Made by a program: the position numbers and the translations under genes. Shown here piece by piece: positions 1 to 8,384 of a stretch of 64,000 nt of DNA. Source of the DNA: Hypericibacter sp963696655 (GTDB taxonomy: Bacteria > Pseudomonadota > Alphaproteobacteria > Dongiales > Dongiaceae). Positions within the stretch are counted from its first letter, which is position 1, and every line of letters begins with the position of its first letter. The stretch spans positions 5,266 to 69,265 of the forward strand of contig CAVOLB010000089.1 in NCBI GenBank assembly GCA_963696655.1. Direction: 5' to 3'. The notes below the pieces were generated by a model. That model saw only the letters and a list, made by a program, of their open reading frames with translations, made no database searches and was not told the DNA's origin.

Positions 1-161
1 CATTTATATGTGGCTATGCCCGTTTGCCGGTTGAACGCCGACGCCGCCTCATCGTTGCTGGCATAAATCGCGGCGACTTCGTAGCCGGCGTCATGAAGAG
101 TCTTTGAAATCGCGGCGCCGATGCCGCGTGTTCCGCCGGTGACAATTGCAACCTTGGCCAT
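1..161 (-). CDS. PhaB-like acetoacetyl-CoA reductase, N-terminal part (cut by window edge)
   Basis: Only the first 53 codons are inside the window; the gene runs off the left edge. The reading starts MAKVAIVTGGTRGIGAAIS, the TGxxxGIG dinucleotide-binding motif of short-chain dehydrogenases. The following residues (a DAGYEVAA strand, then NDEAA and an ITYK-like segment) resemble acetoacetyl-CoA reductases of polyhydroxybutyrate synthesis, which reduce acetoacetyl-CoA with NADPH in the cytoplasm. The ATG at 161 is preceded by a good GGAGGAAG ribosome site. An FNR/FixK-type operator lies about 200 bases upstream. The family is clear; the exact substrate is inferred, since the catalytic YxxxK lies outside the window. 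Confidence 0.75.
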   Translation of the reverse strand, partial: MAKVAIVTGGTRGIGAAISKTLHDAGYEVAAIYASNDEAASAFNRQTGIATYK

Positions 162-804
162 TTCTCTTCCTCCCCGTCAGCCAATGGATGAATCCCTTTC
201 CTCGGGAATGTCTAAAGAACGGACATGAACCACGTCCTTGTCCCGAGCGCTCGACACGAGCTTGCCCCGCGAATTCCCGCCGGCCGCGTAGGTCCGGAAC
301 GGATCGATCGGCGATCTCGACAGTCACCAGGTATCTGCCTCATCTGTCGCGGCCACGCATTGATCCAGGTCAACAATGTTGACTCCGGAATGGGTAAGAG
401 TTTAAAAAACATGGCAACGCTCTCTTCGCAGATCGTCGGTCACCGCTTCAGCCCCCGAGGGAGAGAGTGTTGCAGGGATGCCGAGATGCGGAATCCGGCC
501 GGCGGTACGGGTGGATCGGCTTGTCGGCCATTTGGCGCCGGACTGCGGGACAGGTCAAATTGGCCTCGGCGAGAAAGATGATGCCGTAGGTCGAGACCTG
601 CGGAACGAGCATGCCTCATCCGGTCAGCCGCCGGTTGGGCACGCCACTTTCGAACATCGGACTTTCGATGCGCAGCAACCGGAAGACCGAGCCTTGTTGC
701 CGAATGCCCCACAGTCGATGCCGAGCGGCGAAAACCTTCTTCTCTCGGCGTGACGATGAGGCGGCTATCGCGAATCGCGACAAGTCGCGAATGAGGGCCT
801 CAGC
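162..804. other. Non-coding stretch with one operator, otherwise nothing recognised
   Basis: About 640 bases without a convincing gene. Short open frames exist on both strands but lack a good ribosome site and protein-like composition. The only structured element I see is the FNR/FixK-like palindrome at 360-373 with an overlapping second palindrome to 383. The rest could be gene debris, but I cannot name a parent. Confidence 0.4.
360..383. promoter_or_regulatory. FNR/FixK-type operator with overlapping second palindrome
   Basis: TTGATCCAGGTCAA at 360-373 fits the TTGAY-N4-RTCAA consensus of FNR/FixK/Crp-family oxygen and NO regulators. Its right half is also the left half of a perfect 15-base palindrome, GTCAACAATGTTGAC (369-383). 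Three half-sites are therefore stacked in 24 bases. The likely target is the divergent PhaB-like gene starting at 161, about 200 bases away; a plus-strand target cannot be excluded. The sequence match is direct; the regulatory role is inferred. Confidence 0.55.
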
Positions 805-1014
805 ATGTTGAGTTGGATCGCCCGGATATTGATGGTTCTGGCAGGCATCGTCGCAAGCTGGTTCGTGGTTCGCGATGCCGCCAACTTCAGTATCATCCAA
901 ATGACGATCGCTCTTCTTCTATTGACCCTTTGTGCCGCACTCGCAGCGTTTTGGTCATCCTTATGGGCTTGGTTCAAGGATAGGTGGAGGCCAAAGGAGC
1001 GAAAGGGTCTTTGA
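805..1014 (+). CDS. Small two-span membrane protein, unknown function
   Basis: A 69-residue protein with two hydrophobic segments (about residues 5-22 and 31-52) separated by a short polar stretch, and a basic, Trp-rich tail (WAWFKDRWRPKERKGL). The composition is that of a genuine inner-membrane miniprotein with its positive end probably cytoplasmic. A GAGGG sequence lies about 9 bases before the ATG. It precedes the universal stress protein gene by about 180 bases in the same direction. I do not recognise a family and assign no function. Confidence 0.45.
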   Translation: MLSWIARILMVLAGIVASWFVVRDAANFSIIQMTIALLLLTLCAALAAFWSSLWAWFKDRWRPKERKGL

Positions 1015-1193
1015 GAGGCCATGCGATGGAGAAACCCGGGTTTCGTATCCCGGCAGGATCGCAGGTCGTTTTATGGTCATGCCAGGCTCATGGGCCAGGA
1101 GTGTGCTTCTCCCGAATTGTCTCAACCCGAGCTGGGACGGTCCTGAAAGACGACACCGCGGTATTCGGCGAAGAGGAAAGCGCAGATACTTCC

Positions 1194-1622
1194 ATGCAGA
1201 ACATACTGCTGGCTACGGATGGATCGGACGGTGCGAATCGTGCGACAGATGCGGCGGCGACACTCGCAAAGGCCCTCGGCGCGCAGTTGTCGATTTTGAC
1301 CGTAGGCGGGAATGTCCCTCAAGAGCAGTTGAGGCAGCTCGCTCACACTGAAAAGAATATTGGCGATGCGCTCGATTCGCTATCGAGTCAAATCCTTCGG
1401 CAAGCTGAGGAGCGGTCATTGCGTGTCGGCTTATCGAATGTCGAACTGCGAGTGGGATGGGGGGACCCGGCAGAAGTGATCATCGCGACGGTTCAACAGC
1501 GAAGGTTCGATGCGATCGTCATTGGCAGACGAGGTCGCGGACGCCTCGCTGGATTGCTGTTGGGAAGCGTCTCCCAGAAGGTTGTAAGTCTCGCGCCGTG
1601 TATTGTGATTGTCGTTCCCTGA
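1194..1622 (+). CDS. Universal stress protein, single UspA domain
   Basis: This 142-residue protein is a single UspA domain. It starts MQNILLATDGSDGANRA, the usual first strand and acidic loop. It ends with the ATP-binding pattern G-x2-G-x9-G-S, seen as GRRGRGRLAGLLLGS near residue 120, followed by a hydrophobic last strand (CIVIVVP). Such proteins bind ATP and act in stress and oxygen-limitation responses. The ATG at 1194 was chosen because the domain starts there; an upstream in-frame extension looks non-coding. The ribosome site is weak. The low-oxygen context fits, but no operator was found directly upstream. Confidence 0.85.
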   Translation: MQNILLATDGSDGANRATDAAATLAKALGAQLSILTVGGNVPQEQLRQLAHTEKNIGDALDSLSSQILRQAEERSLRVGLSNVELRVGWGDPAEVIIATVQQRRFDAIVIGRRGRGRLAGLLLGSVSQKVVSLAPCIVIVVP

Positions 1623-1828
1623 ATCGGGATTTTTCAACTCATTCGAAAGGCGACTACACGTTCTCTCGTGGCCCAGATGGGATGGCGCACATGACGCGGG
1701 GCCGCCCGCTAGCTGTCATGAGACCTTGCTTCGGCGAATGGCCTGGCCGGGTGCTGCAGGCTCCCTGGCATCTTAATGGGCCGACAGAAGGTTGTGTTGC
1801 CGAGTAATTCCGGCCAACCCTGGCTCAG

Positions 1829-1871
1829 TTGACTTGGGTCAAGGCGCAGCCGCTGGGGGGCGCCTAAATAC
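1829..1871 (+). promoter_or_regulatory. FNR/FixK box and -10 element (class II promoter)
   Basis: TTGACTTGGGTCAA at 1829-1842 is a perfect TTGAC-N4-GTCAA palindrome of the FNR/FixK type. A TAAATA at 1865-1870 sits where the -10 hexamer should lie if the box is centred about 41.5 bases before the start, which would place the transcript start near 1877. That is the geometry of an activator-dependent class II FNR promoter. It reads toward the permease gene at 1952. The rest of 1623-1951 holds nothing else I recognise, apart from a weak short hairpin followed by five T just after the stress-protein gene. Confidence 0.6.
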
Positions 1872-1951
1872 GATCATTCGTCCATCGAGGCCGGAGGCGC
1901 GCCGGGGTCGTTTGCGCCGCGCCATTCAACGAGGAGAAGGGGTCGGCAGAC

Positions 1952-3307
1952 ATGGCAATCAGCACTACGCGTCCCAAGAAGGCATTAGGGCTCTGGATGG
2001 CGACGGCGCTGGTCGCCGGCAACATGATCGGATCCGGCGTGTTTCTCCTGCCGGCCTCGCTGGCGCCCTATGGCGGCATCAGCATCGTGGGCTGGCTGGC
2101 GACCGCCGCGGGCTCGTTGCTGCTGGCCCTGGTCTTCGCCCGACTGAGCCGCATTTTTCCGAGGATCGGCGGACCCTATGCCTATGCCCGGATGGGCTTC
2201 GGCGACTTCGTCGGCTTCGAGATGGCGTGGGGTTATTGGATCGCCGTCTGGGCCGGCAACGCCTCCATCGCCGTGGCCTTCGTCGGTTATCTCGGCGTGT
2301 TCTTCCCCGGGCTCGTCGCCAGCAACCTGACCGCGGCGATCGCGGCCGTGGTGGCGATCTGGATTCTGACGGCATTGAACATCGCCGGCATCAGAGCGGC
2401 CGGCTGGGTCCAGCTCATCACCACCATCGGCAAATTGATCCCGCTGCTCGCGATCGGGCTCATCGGCGTCTTCTATCTCGATCCGAGCCATTTCACGCCG
2501 TTCAATCCGAGCGGACAGTCGGGCTTCTCGGCGGTCACCTCCGTTGCGGCGCTGACACTGTGGGCCTTCCTCGGACTCGAATCCGCGAGCATTCCCGCGG
2601 ACGATGTCGAGAACCCGGAGCGCACCATCCCGCGCTCGACGATCCTGGGGACCCTGATCGCCACGGTCACCTACATCCTGGGGACCGTGGCCGTGCTCGG
2701 CATCATCCCCTCGGCGGACCTGGCCAATTCCACCGCCCCCTTCGCCGACGCCGCCAAGGCGCTGTGGGGCGAGGGCGCGCAGGCCTTCATCGCCATCGGC
2801 GCGTTGATCTCGACTTTCGGCTGCCTCAATGGCTGGATCCTGCTGCAGGGCCAGGTGCCGCTCGCCGCGGCCAAGGACGGGCTCTTCCCGAAGCAGTTCG
2901 GACTCGTGTCCCGGAACGGCACGCCGATCTTCGGCCTGATCGTCTCGAGCATCCTGGTCACGGTCCTGATGCTGACCAACTATTCGCACGGGCTGGTGGG
3001 CGTCTTCAATTTCACGCTGCTGCTGGCGACCATGACGACACTGGTCCCGTACATGTTCACCGCCATGGCCGAGCTGGTGCTGTTCTTCCGCGAGCCGGCG
3101 AAGTTCAGCGGTCAGCGTCTGGCCGGCGCCAGCGTCATCGCCATCCTGGCCTTCGCCTACTCGATCTGGGCGGTTGCGGGATCGGGTCAGGAGGTCGTCT
3201 TCTGGGGATCGCTCCTGCTGTTCGCCGGGATTCCGGTCTATGTCTGGCTCAAATGGCGCGCCAGCCGCCTGGCACCGCTGGCTTCGGCGCCCGCCGCCGC
3301 AGAGTGA
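1952..3307 (+). CDS. APC-family basic amino-acid permease/antiporter, AdiC-like
   Basis: A 451-residue protein with about 12 hydrophobic segments. The GNMIGSGVFLLPA motif at residues 23-35 is the substrate-binding unwound first helix of the AdiC/ArcD-type branch of the APC superfamily (AdiC is about 445 residues). Members exchange arginine for agmatine or ornithine across the inner membrane. The gene after it, 20 bases downstream, encodes a guanidino-group hydrolase, so exchange of arginine or a methylated arginine for its product is likely (inferred). GGAGAAGG precedes the ATG. The FNR-type promoter at 1829 suggests induction when oxygen is low. Confidence 0.8.
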   Translation: MAISTTRPKKALGLWMATALVAGNMIGSGVFLLPASLAPYGGISIVGWLATAAGSLLLALVFARLSRIFPRIGGPYAYARMGFGDFVGFEMAWGYWIAVWAGNASIAVAFVGYLGVFFPGLVASNLTAAIAAVVAIWILTALNIAGIRAAGWVQLITTIGKLIPLLAIGLIGVFYLDPSHFTPFNPSGQSGFSAVTSVAALTLWAFLGLESASIPADDVENPERTIPRSTILGTLIATVTYILGTVAVLGIIPSADLANSTAPFADAAKALWGEGAQAFIAIGALISTFGCLNGWILLQGQVPLAAAKDGLFPKQFGLVSRNGTPIFGLIVSSILVTVLMLTNYSHGLVGVFNFTLLLATMTTLVPYMFTAMAELVLFFREPAKFSGQRLAGASVIAILAFAYSIWAVAGSGQEVVFWGSLLLFAGIPVYVWLKWRASRLAPLASAPAAAE

Positions 3308-3327
3308 AAAACGAGGAGCACGGAATC

Positions 3328-4251
3328 ATGTTCGTCGGGTATCAGTCCGAAGTCGGCAAACTCAAGAAGGTCGTCGTCAAGCATGCGCGTGACGCCTTCG
3401 TGAGCGATGCCAAGATCGACGCGGAATGGCGGCCGCTCAACTATTTCGGCCGGCCGGATCTCGGCGGGGCTATCGCCGAATATGATCGCTTCGTCGAAGC
3501 CCTCAAGAGTCTCGACCCCGATATCGAGATCGCCTTCCTGCCGAAGAGCAACGCCGTCACCATGGACTCGCTCTATCCGCGCGATGCAGCGATCGCCTGC
3601 AACAAGGGCATGATCCTCTGCAACATGGGCAAGCCCGCCCGCCGCACGGAACCCGCGGCCGAGCGCACCCTGTTCCAGGGGCTGGGGATCCCGGTCCATG
3701 GCGCCATCACCGGGCAGGGCCATGTCGAGGGCGGCGACGTCGCCTGGATCGACGAGCGAACCCTGGCGGTCGGCCGGGGCTATCGCACGAACGATGAAGG
3801 CATCCGCCAGCTTCGGGCGTTGCTCGCGCCCTGTGGAGCGGATCTCATCGTCGTACCCTCGCCTCACTATCACGGGCCGTCGGACGTGTTTCACCTGATG
3901 TCGGTGCTGAGCCCCATCGATCACGACCTCGCGCTGGTCTATTCGCCGCTCATGATCGTGCCGTTCCGCGAGCTTCTGCTCGAGCGGGGCATCGAACTCG
4001 TCGAGGTGCCAGACGAGGAATTCGATTCGATGGGCTGCAACGTGCTGGCCGTGGCGCCGCGCAAATGCGTCATGCTCGATGGCAATCCCGAGACGCGCCG
4101 CCGCCTCGAGAAAGCGGGCGTCGAGGTCCGGATCTACAAGGGCGCCGAGATCAGCCGGAAGGGCGCCGGCGGGCCCACCTGCATGACGCGGCCGATCCTG
4201 CGCGAGTTGCGCGCGGCGCCGTCCGTCGTGACGCTGCCACACGCCGCGTAA
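3328..4251 (+). CDS. Arginine deiminase / dimethylarginine hydrolase superfamily enzyme
   Basis: A 307-residue guanidino-modifying enzyme. Visible active-site elements are PRD (residues 84-86), EGGD (134-137), His189 in the VFHLMSVL segment and the nucleophile Cys285 in GGPTCMT. These match the pentein fold enzymes that hydrolyse arginine to citrulline plus ammonia, or dimethylarginine to citrulline plus dimethylamine. It is shorter than classical ArcA (about 410 residues) and nearer the DDAH-like branch, so the substrate is open. The ATG at 3328 follows a GAGGAG site. It shares the operon and FNR-type promoter with the permease. No arcB or arcC gene is nearby. Confidence 0.75.
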   Translation: MFVGYQSEVGKLKKVVVKHARDAFVSDAKIDAEWRPLNYFGRPDLGGAIAEYDRFVEALKSLDPDIEIAFLPKSNAVTMDSLYPRDAAIACNKGMILCNMGKPARRTEPAAERTLFQGLGIPVHGAITGQGHVEGGDVAWIDERTLAVGRGYRTNDEGIRQLRALLAPCGADLIVVPSPHYHGPSDVFHLMSVLSPIDHDLALVYSPLMIVPFRELLLERGIELVEVPDEEFDSMGCNVLAVAPRKCVMLDGNPETRRRLEKAGVEVRIYKGAEISRKGAGGPTCMTRPILRELRAAPSVVTLPHAA

Positions 4252-4260
4252 CGAAGGCGC

Positions 4261-4292
4261 CCCGTCCCGGCGATAGCCGCGAGCCGGGCGGG
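4261..4292. terminator. Hairpin between convergent genes
   Basis: CCCGTCCCGGC (4261-4271) can pair with GCCGGGCGGG (4283-4292), leaving an 11-base loop and one mismatch. It fills the 44-base space between the convergent hydrolase and lipoprotein genes. There is no T run, so it is at best a weak or bidirectional terminator. Confidence 0.35.
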
Positions 4293-4295
4293 AGG

Positions 4296-5660
4296 TCACC
4301 CTCCGCAAGCCACGTTCAGCTTTTCCAACGCGACGCGTGCCTGCGGGTCATCGAGCTTGGACTCCGCCACACGCAGTTTAATCCTGCGGCAGATGGCATC
4401 GCTTCCGGCGAACTCTTCTTCCGTCCAGAACCGTTTGTCGCGGATCCAGAAGCCGATCTCGTCCAGAAACGAGACGCCGAAATAATAGTCTGCCGACACC
4501 GAACTGAAAAAACTCGGGTCCGCCTTGAAGCTGCCATCCGGGTTGAAGGACTCTTCGAGAGTCCAGGTCAGCATCTCCCGGATGGCTTCACGGGCCTGCT
4601 GCTTCTGAGAAGCCGACATGTGAGCCCATCCATATTTCAGAATCCGCGCCACGTCGTAATTGTTGTGGTTGTTGAAGTGCCCGTTATGAAGCCATCCGAA
4701 GGGATACGGGTCGTTCTCGATGCGCAATGTCGTGTCGATGATCTGCGGCCAATACGCGACCTGCCCGCGACGATTGGCGATCGTATGATAGGTGATGCTC
4801 AGATCGACGGTCTTGTAGAGCCGTCCCTTGCTCCGATACCAGGCGCCCCAATAGCCGGTCAGCGGATCCTGCCATCGACGAAGGAAGTCCCTGTAGGTCG
4901 CATTGAAGGGGCCGGGGAGCTGGCCGTCCCGCCCGTCACGGCCGTGGCCGATCGCCTCCCCTAGATATTCCCGAAGATAGTCTTTGAAGAAGGCCGATGA
5001 CAGTATGGTCGTAATATTTCCCAACTCACCTCGGTTGTCCCGGCCCGTCGTCGCGATGTCGGAGATCAGCAGCTGCTCCAGGTAGGTTCTCAGTTTCTCC
5101 GGCGTGCCGATTCGATCCGGAATCCGGACCGGATATGGCGGTTGCGGCAACCACTTTTCCTCATAGTGTTCTTCCAGAGCCGCCAGCGTCGCTTCGGCCT
5201 GCAAGAACCATTCGTCATAGCAAACGCCCCAGAATCCGCTTCCGGGCGACTGCCGGCGCGCGAAATCCTGATTGACGTTCGTCAGGCTCTCGGCCAGCCG
5301 CGTCAGCTGCAGTTCGAGGCGCGTCCATTCCACGGTGTATTCGTAGAGCCAGTCCGCTTCGAGATACATTTGAGTGGAGCAGTCCATGACCTTTCCCGTT
5401 GCCTGAATTTCGGCCAAGTTCGCGGCGAGCGCGCGGAGACGCTTGCCAAAATGGATTCTGTGCTCTCGGTAATCCGGATCATGCGAGGTGAAATCCGTCT
5501 CGATGATGTCATTCATCTCCTCGGCCGAGACTGCGCTGGCTTGATCCGACGAGGTCGAAAGAGCCCTCTCCACCGGAGAGGTTGAGCAGCCTGTGAGAGC
5601 GGCGACCGCGGTCAAGCCCAAACCGAATGCGGCGCGCCGGGCTAGAATCCAGAATCGCAT
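4296..5660 (-). CDS. Lipoprotein of unknown function
   Basis: A 454-residue protein with a signal peptide ending in the lipobox LTGC, so it should be lipid-anchored in the cell envelope. The mature part is rich in Trp, Tyr and helix-forming stretches. It has the repeated-looking segments GFWGVCYDEWF and GYWGAWYRSKGR and a conspicuous NGHFNNHNNYDVARI motif near residue 325. Helical, aromatic-rich proteins with Asn/His clusters are often alpha-toroid glycosidases or lyases, but I cannot place it in such a family and claim no activity. The ATG at 5660 follows GAGAGG. It is convergent with the arginine genes. Confidence 0.7.
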   Translation of the reverse strand: MRFWILARRAAFGLGLTAVAALTGCSTSPVERALSTSSDQASAVSAEEMNDIIETDFTSHDPDYREHRIHFGKRLRALAANLAEIQATGKVMDCSTQMYLEADWLYEYTVEWTRLELQLTRLAESLTNVNQDFARRQSPGSGFWGVCYDEWFLQAEATLAALEEHYEEKWLPQPPYPVRIPDRIGTPEKLRTYLEQLLISDIATTGRDNRGELGNITTILSSAFFKDYLREYLGEAIGHGRDGRDGQLPGPFNATYRDFLRRWQDPLTGYWGAWYRSKGRLYKTVDLSITYHTIANRRGQVAYWPQIIDTTLRIENDPYPFGWLHNGHFNNHNNYDVARILKYGWAHMSASQKQQAREAIREMLTWTLEESFNPDGSFKADPSFFSSVSADYYFGVSFLDEIGFWIRDKRFWTEEEFAGSDAICRRIKLRVAESKLDDPQARVALEKLNVACGG

Positions 5661-5977
5661 CGGAACGATGCCTCTCGCAGCCGGCCTATTGAATGGAACT
5701 CGACCATAGCATTGGGCTCTTTCATCTGGCCAATGTCGGCCTGCTGACAGGCCCCGATCGCGATGCCCGGCCGCACGCTCGGAGTCCCGGCGAACGACCG
5801 TCTCTGGCCCGCGTGGCGAAGCCAGGCCATCGTTCAGGCGGACAGGAGAGAGCTTGCCGGAAATTGGAACTGGCCCCCCGGAGCCCACACGCCCGGCGGG
5901 ATCGAAGGGCGCGGCGGGACGCGAACCAGCAGCCCGCAGAAACACCAAGAGGGCTTCGGGTGCGCCGACGGCAGCTC
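5661..5977. other. Intergenic, little structure
   Basis: This 317-base gap separates two minus-strand genes and presumably carries the lipoprotein promoter. A small perfect hairpin, GGCCTG-CTGA-CAGGCC, lies near 5737-5752. I see no operator, RNA gene or convincing open frame. Confidence 0.3.
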
Positions 5978-7354
5978 TCAGAAGACGAGGGTCGCCCGAA
6001 CGCCAAGAACGAGGGCATTCGGGATCGTGTCGTCGGGATCGCCGGGATCGGGCGCCGAACCGCCCGGGTGAACGATGTACTGGATATCCGGCTGCAGCGT
6101 GACCGCGGGCGTCACCTGGGCCAGATAGTTGAGCTCGAGGACGATCTCCTCGTCGCGCACCGGAAAGCTCGGGTCGTCGAGGCGGCGGGTATCCTTGTCG
6201 AGATGGGCCGCATCGTCGCTGATCCGGGCATAGGCGGCGCCGAAGGTCAGCGTATCCTGGTCCCGGGTCGGGACGAGCCCGGCGAAGCCCAGGCCGCCAT
6301 CGACATAGAACGAGATCAGGTTGCGGTCCGCGGGCGATGCGCCGAGGCGCAGGAAACCGTTGAGAGCCTGGCCCTTGCCGTCGCTGCGCCAGAGGGTCTG
6401 GTCCGCGAGCCCGTAGATCCCGCCATTTCCCTCATGGTTCTCCGCCCCGACCGCGGCTCCCGATGCCAGCGACACCTTGTTGCCCGCGGCATCGACACCG
6501 AAGCGCTGGTCGGCGAAGGAGGCATCCTGATACCAGAGACCCAACTTATAGACGCCGGGAAGGCCTTCGGCCTGATCTCCCTGATTGATCGCGTATTGGG
6601 CCTCGCCGATCCAGAAGGTTCCGCCGCTGAAGCTGAACGTCGTGCCGCTGCCGTTGCAGAGCTGAGGATTGCCCGAGCAAGTGTCGCCCGCCGGATCGCC
6701 GCTGAAGACCGCGGCGAGCAGCGAGATCTCCGGCGTGGGGTTCACCTGGATGCGAAGCCCCGGGGTCGCCAGCGGATATTCGGGTCCGCCGCTGGGCAGA
6801 TTGAGGGCCAGGATATCGGCGAAGCCGAAGGTGCTGTTGAGCAGGTTCGCGGCGGTCGGGCTGATCATGAACTCGTCGTCGGCCGCGAGCTGGCCGACGC
6901 GAATCGACAGCTCGTCGTCGAACAGGCTCTGCTGCAGCCAGAGCGTGAACAATCTCGTCGTAGGATGCGCCTCGATATAGCTGGGATCGCTGAGCGCGCC
7001 GGTATGGCCATCAATTCCTCCTCCGGTCCGCTGGATCTGATAGCCGGTCACGTGGAAGAGCGCGCCCTGCCAGCCCATGAGCTTGTCGAGATCGACATCG
7101 AGCGACAATTGCAGCCGCCCCTGATAGACAAAGCCGCGCTCGACGCCCCCGGAGACATCGCCCATCGTCTCGCCGATATAGTCCAGGGTGATGTCGAATC
7201 CCCAATTCTGCAGCTCGGCCCGAGCACCGCCCCAATCGCCGCTCAGCTTGTCGCGATGCAGGATATCGTCATCGGCACTGGCCGTGTGGCTGCCCGAGAT
7301 TGCCGCGATCGCGGCAAACGCCGCGGCACGAAGGATGACGCGCATCGCGACCAT
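5978..7354 (-). CDS. OprB-family carbohydrate porin
   Basis: A 458-residue outer-membrane protein with a clear Sec signal peptide (about residues 1-28). The mature start is DKLSGDWGGARAELQNWGFDI, the N-terminal signature of the OprB carbohydrate-selective porin family. The rest alternates short beta-strand-like segments and ends in Phe (ATLVF), as outer-membrane barrels do. Such porins let sugars or other small solutes cross the outer membrane. The ATG at 7354 follows AAGGAG at good spacing. It is monocistronic in appearance; the solute cannot be deduced from its neighbours. Confidence 0.85.
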   Translation of the reverse strand: MVAMRVILRAAAFAAIAAISGSHTASADDDILHRDKLSGDWGGARAELQNWGFDITLDYIGETMGDVSGGVERGFVYQGRLQLSLDVDLDKLMGWQGALFHVTGYQIQRTGGGIDGHTGALSDPSYIEAHPTTRLFTLWLQQSLFDDELSIRVGQLAADDEFMISPTAANLLNSTFGFADILALNLPSGGPEYPLATPGLRIQVNPTPEISLLAAVFSGDPAGDTCSGNPQLCNGSGTTFSFSGGTFWIGEAQYAINQGDQAEGLPGVYKLGLWYQDASFADQRFGVDAAGNKVSLASGAAVGAENHEGNGGIYGLADQTLWRSDGKGQALNGFLRLGASPADRNLISFYVDGGLGFAGLVPTRDQDTLTFGAAYARISDDAAHLDKDTRRLDDPSFPVRDEEIVLELNYLAQVTPAVTLQPDIQYIVHPGGSAPDPGDPDDTIPNALVLGVRATLVF

Positions 7355-7576
7355 GGATTGCTTCTCCTTGCCCCCTGGGCGGTGGTCCCGACGTGATTTT
7401 TGGGTCGGGTGGCTTCGGGTCGGCCCCTGTCCTGCGATACCGCGTCGCGGTGGCGCGGCCCGCCATCCGCAGCCGGGAGCCACCTCGTCGATCGTCTCCC
7501 GACCTGGCGATGGCCGAGAGGGACGGTTTCGACCGGCCTCCGCGGACCTATCCTGCCCTGTCCCCGGGCTCTTGCT

Positions 7577-8047
7577 TCAGAGGCCCAGCTCGGACAGGCC
7601 CGGATGGTCCGCGGGGCGGGAACCGAGCGACCAGAAATAGCGGCGATCGGCCTCTGGGATCGGCAGGTCGTTGATGCAGGCCAGGCGCCGGCGCATCAGC
7701 CCGTCATCGCCGAATTCCCAGTTCTCGTTGCCGTAGGAGCGGAACCAGTCGCCCGCATCGTCACGCCATTCATAGGCGAAGCGAACGGCGATGCGATTCT
7801 CGGTGAAGGCCCAGAGTTCCTTGATCAACCTGTAATCGAGCTCCCGGGACCATTTCCGGCCCAGAAATTCCACGATGGCGGACCGCCCGCTGATGAATTC
7901 TGCGCGATTTCGCCAGACGCTGTCGGCGGAATAGCCGAGCGAGACGAGTTGCGGATCGCGGCTGTTCCAGGCGTCCTCGGCGAGGCGGACTTTCCGCGCC
8001 GCGGTCTCGGCCGTGAAGGGAGGAAGCGGCGGACGGGCATAGGACAT
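7577..8047 (-). CDS. DUF1348 protein (NTF2-like fold)
   Basis: A 156-residue protein matching the DUF1348/NTF2-like family along its full length. Diagnostic segments are RPPLPPFTAETAARKVR at the start, AEDAWNSRDP, ELDYRLIKELWAF, the RIAVRFAYEWRDD strand and RSYGNENWEF. The family is small, cytoplasmic and of unknown activity; related folds bind small hydrophobic molecules. The ATG at 8047 follows GGAGAG. Its gene is divergent from the large sensor kinase operon and shares the intergenic region with it. Confidence 0.8.
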   Translation of the reverse strand: MSYARPPLPPFTAETAARKVRLAEDAWNSRDPQLVSLGYSADSVWRNRAEFISGRSAIVEFLGRKWSRELDYRLIKELWAFTENRIAVRFAYEWRDDAGDWFRSYGNENWEFGDDGLMRRRLACINDLPIPEADRRYFWSLGSRPADHPGLSELGL

Positions 8048-8384
8048 CGGGCTCTCCGATAGTTGGGGCAGGATCGCGGGAAGACCTGCCCGGGTCCACC
8101 GGCAGCGCCGACCTCGAGCGGAAACTCCCGCCGGGAGAGCCTTACGCGACGAAATGAAATAGCCCCAGTGAGACCGGGTGAATTCTTGTGAAAGGTCGCG
8201 AAACAGCCCGCCCGAATCCCCATCCCGGTCCATGGGATTCTCTGCCGGAGCGGTTCCCGATCGGCATCGCGGCCACCGATCGACCCGCGGCGCCGAAGGA
8301 CGAAAGTCGCCGCTTTCGCCTACCGAGCCATGCGCAAAACCCTTATGCTCGCCCCGTCTGGTGCTACCGAGGGTAAGGCGGCTC
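8048..8384. other. Divergent promoter region
   Basis: These 337 bases separate the DUF1348 gene (minus) from the giant kinase gene (plus), so they should carry promoters for both. I see no FNR-type box, strong hairpin or convincing additional gene. Confidence 0.3.

Noticed and set aside
440..600. Minus-strand protein-like reading (VPQVSTYGIIFLAEANL)
   Set aside because: Short, without start or ribosome site, and not recognisable as a fragment of any family.
1792..3327. In-frame upstream extension of the arginine deiminase-like gene across the permease gene
   Set aside because: It is Arg/Gly-rich noise in the wrong frame of the permease; the real start at 3328 has a GAGGAG site and begins the conserved domain.
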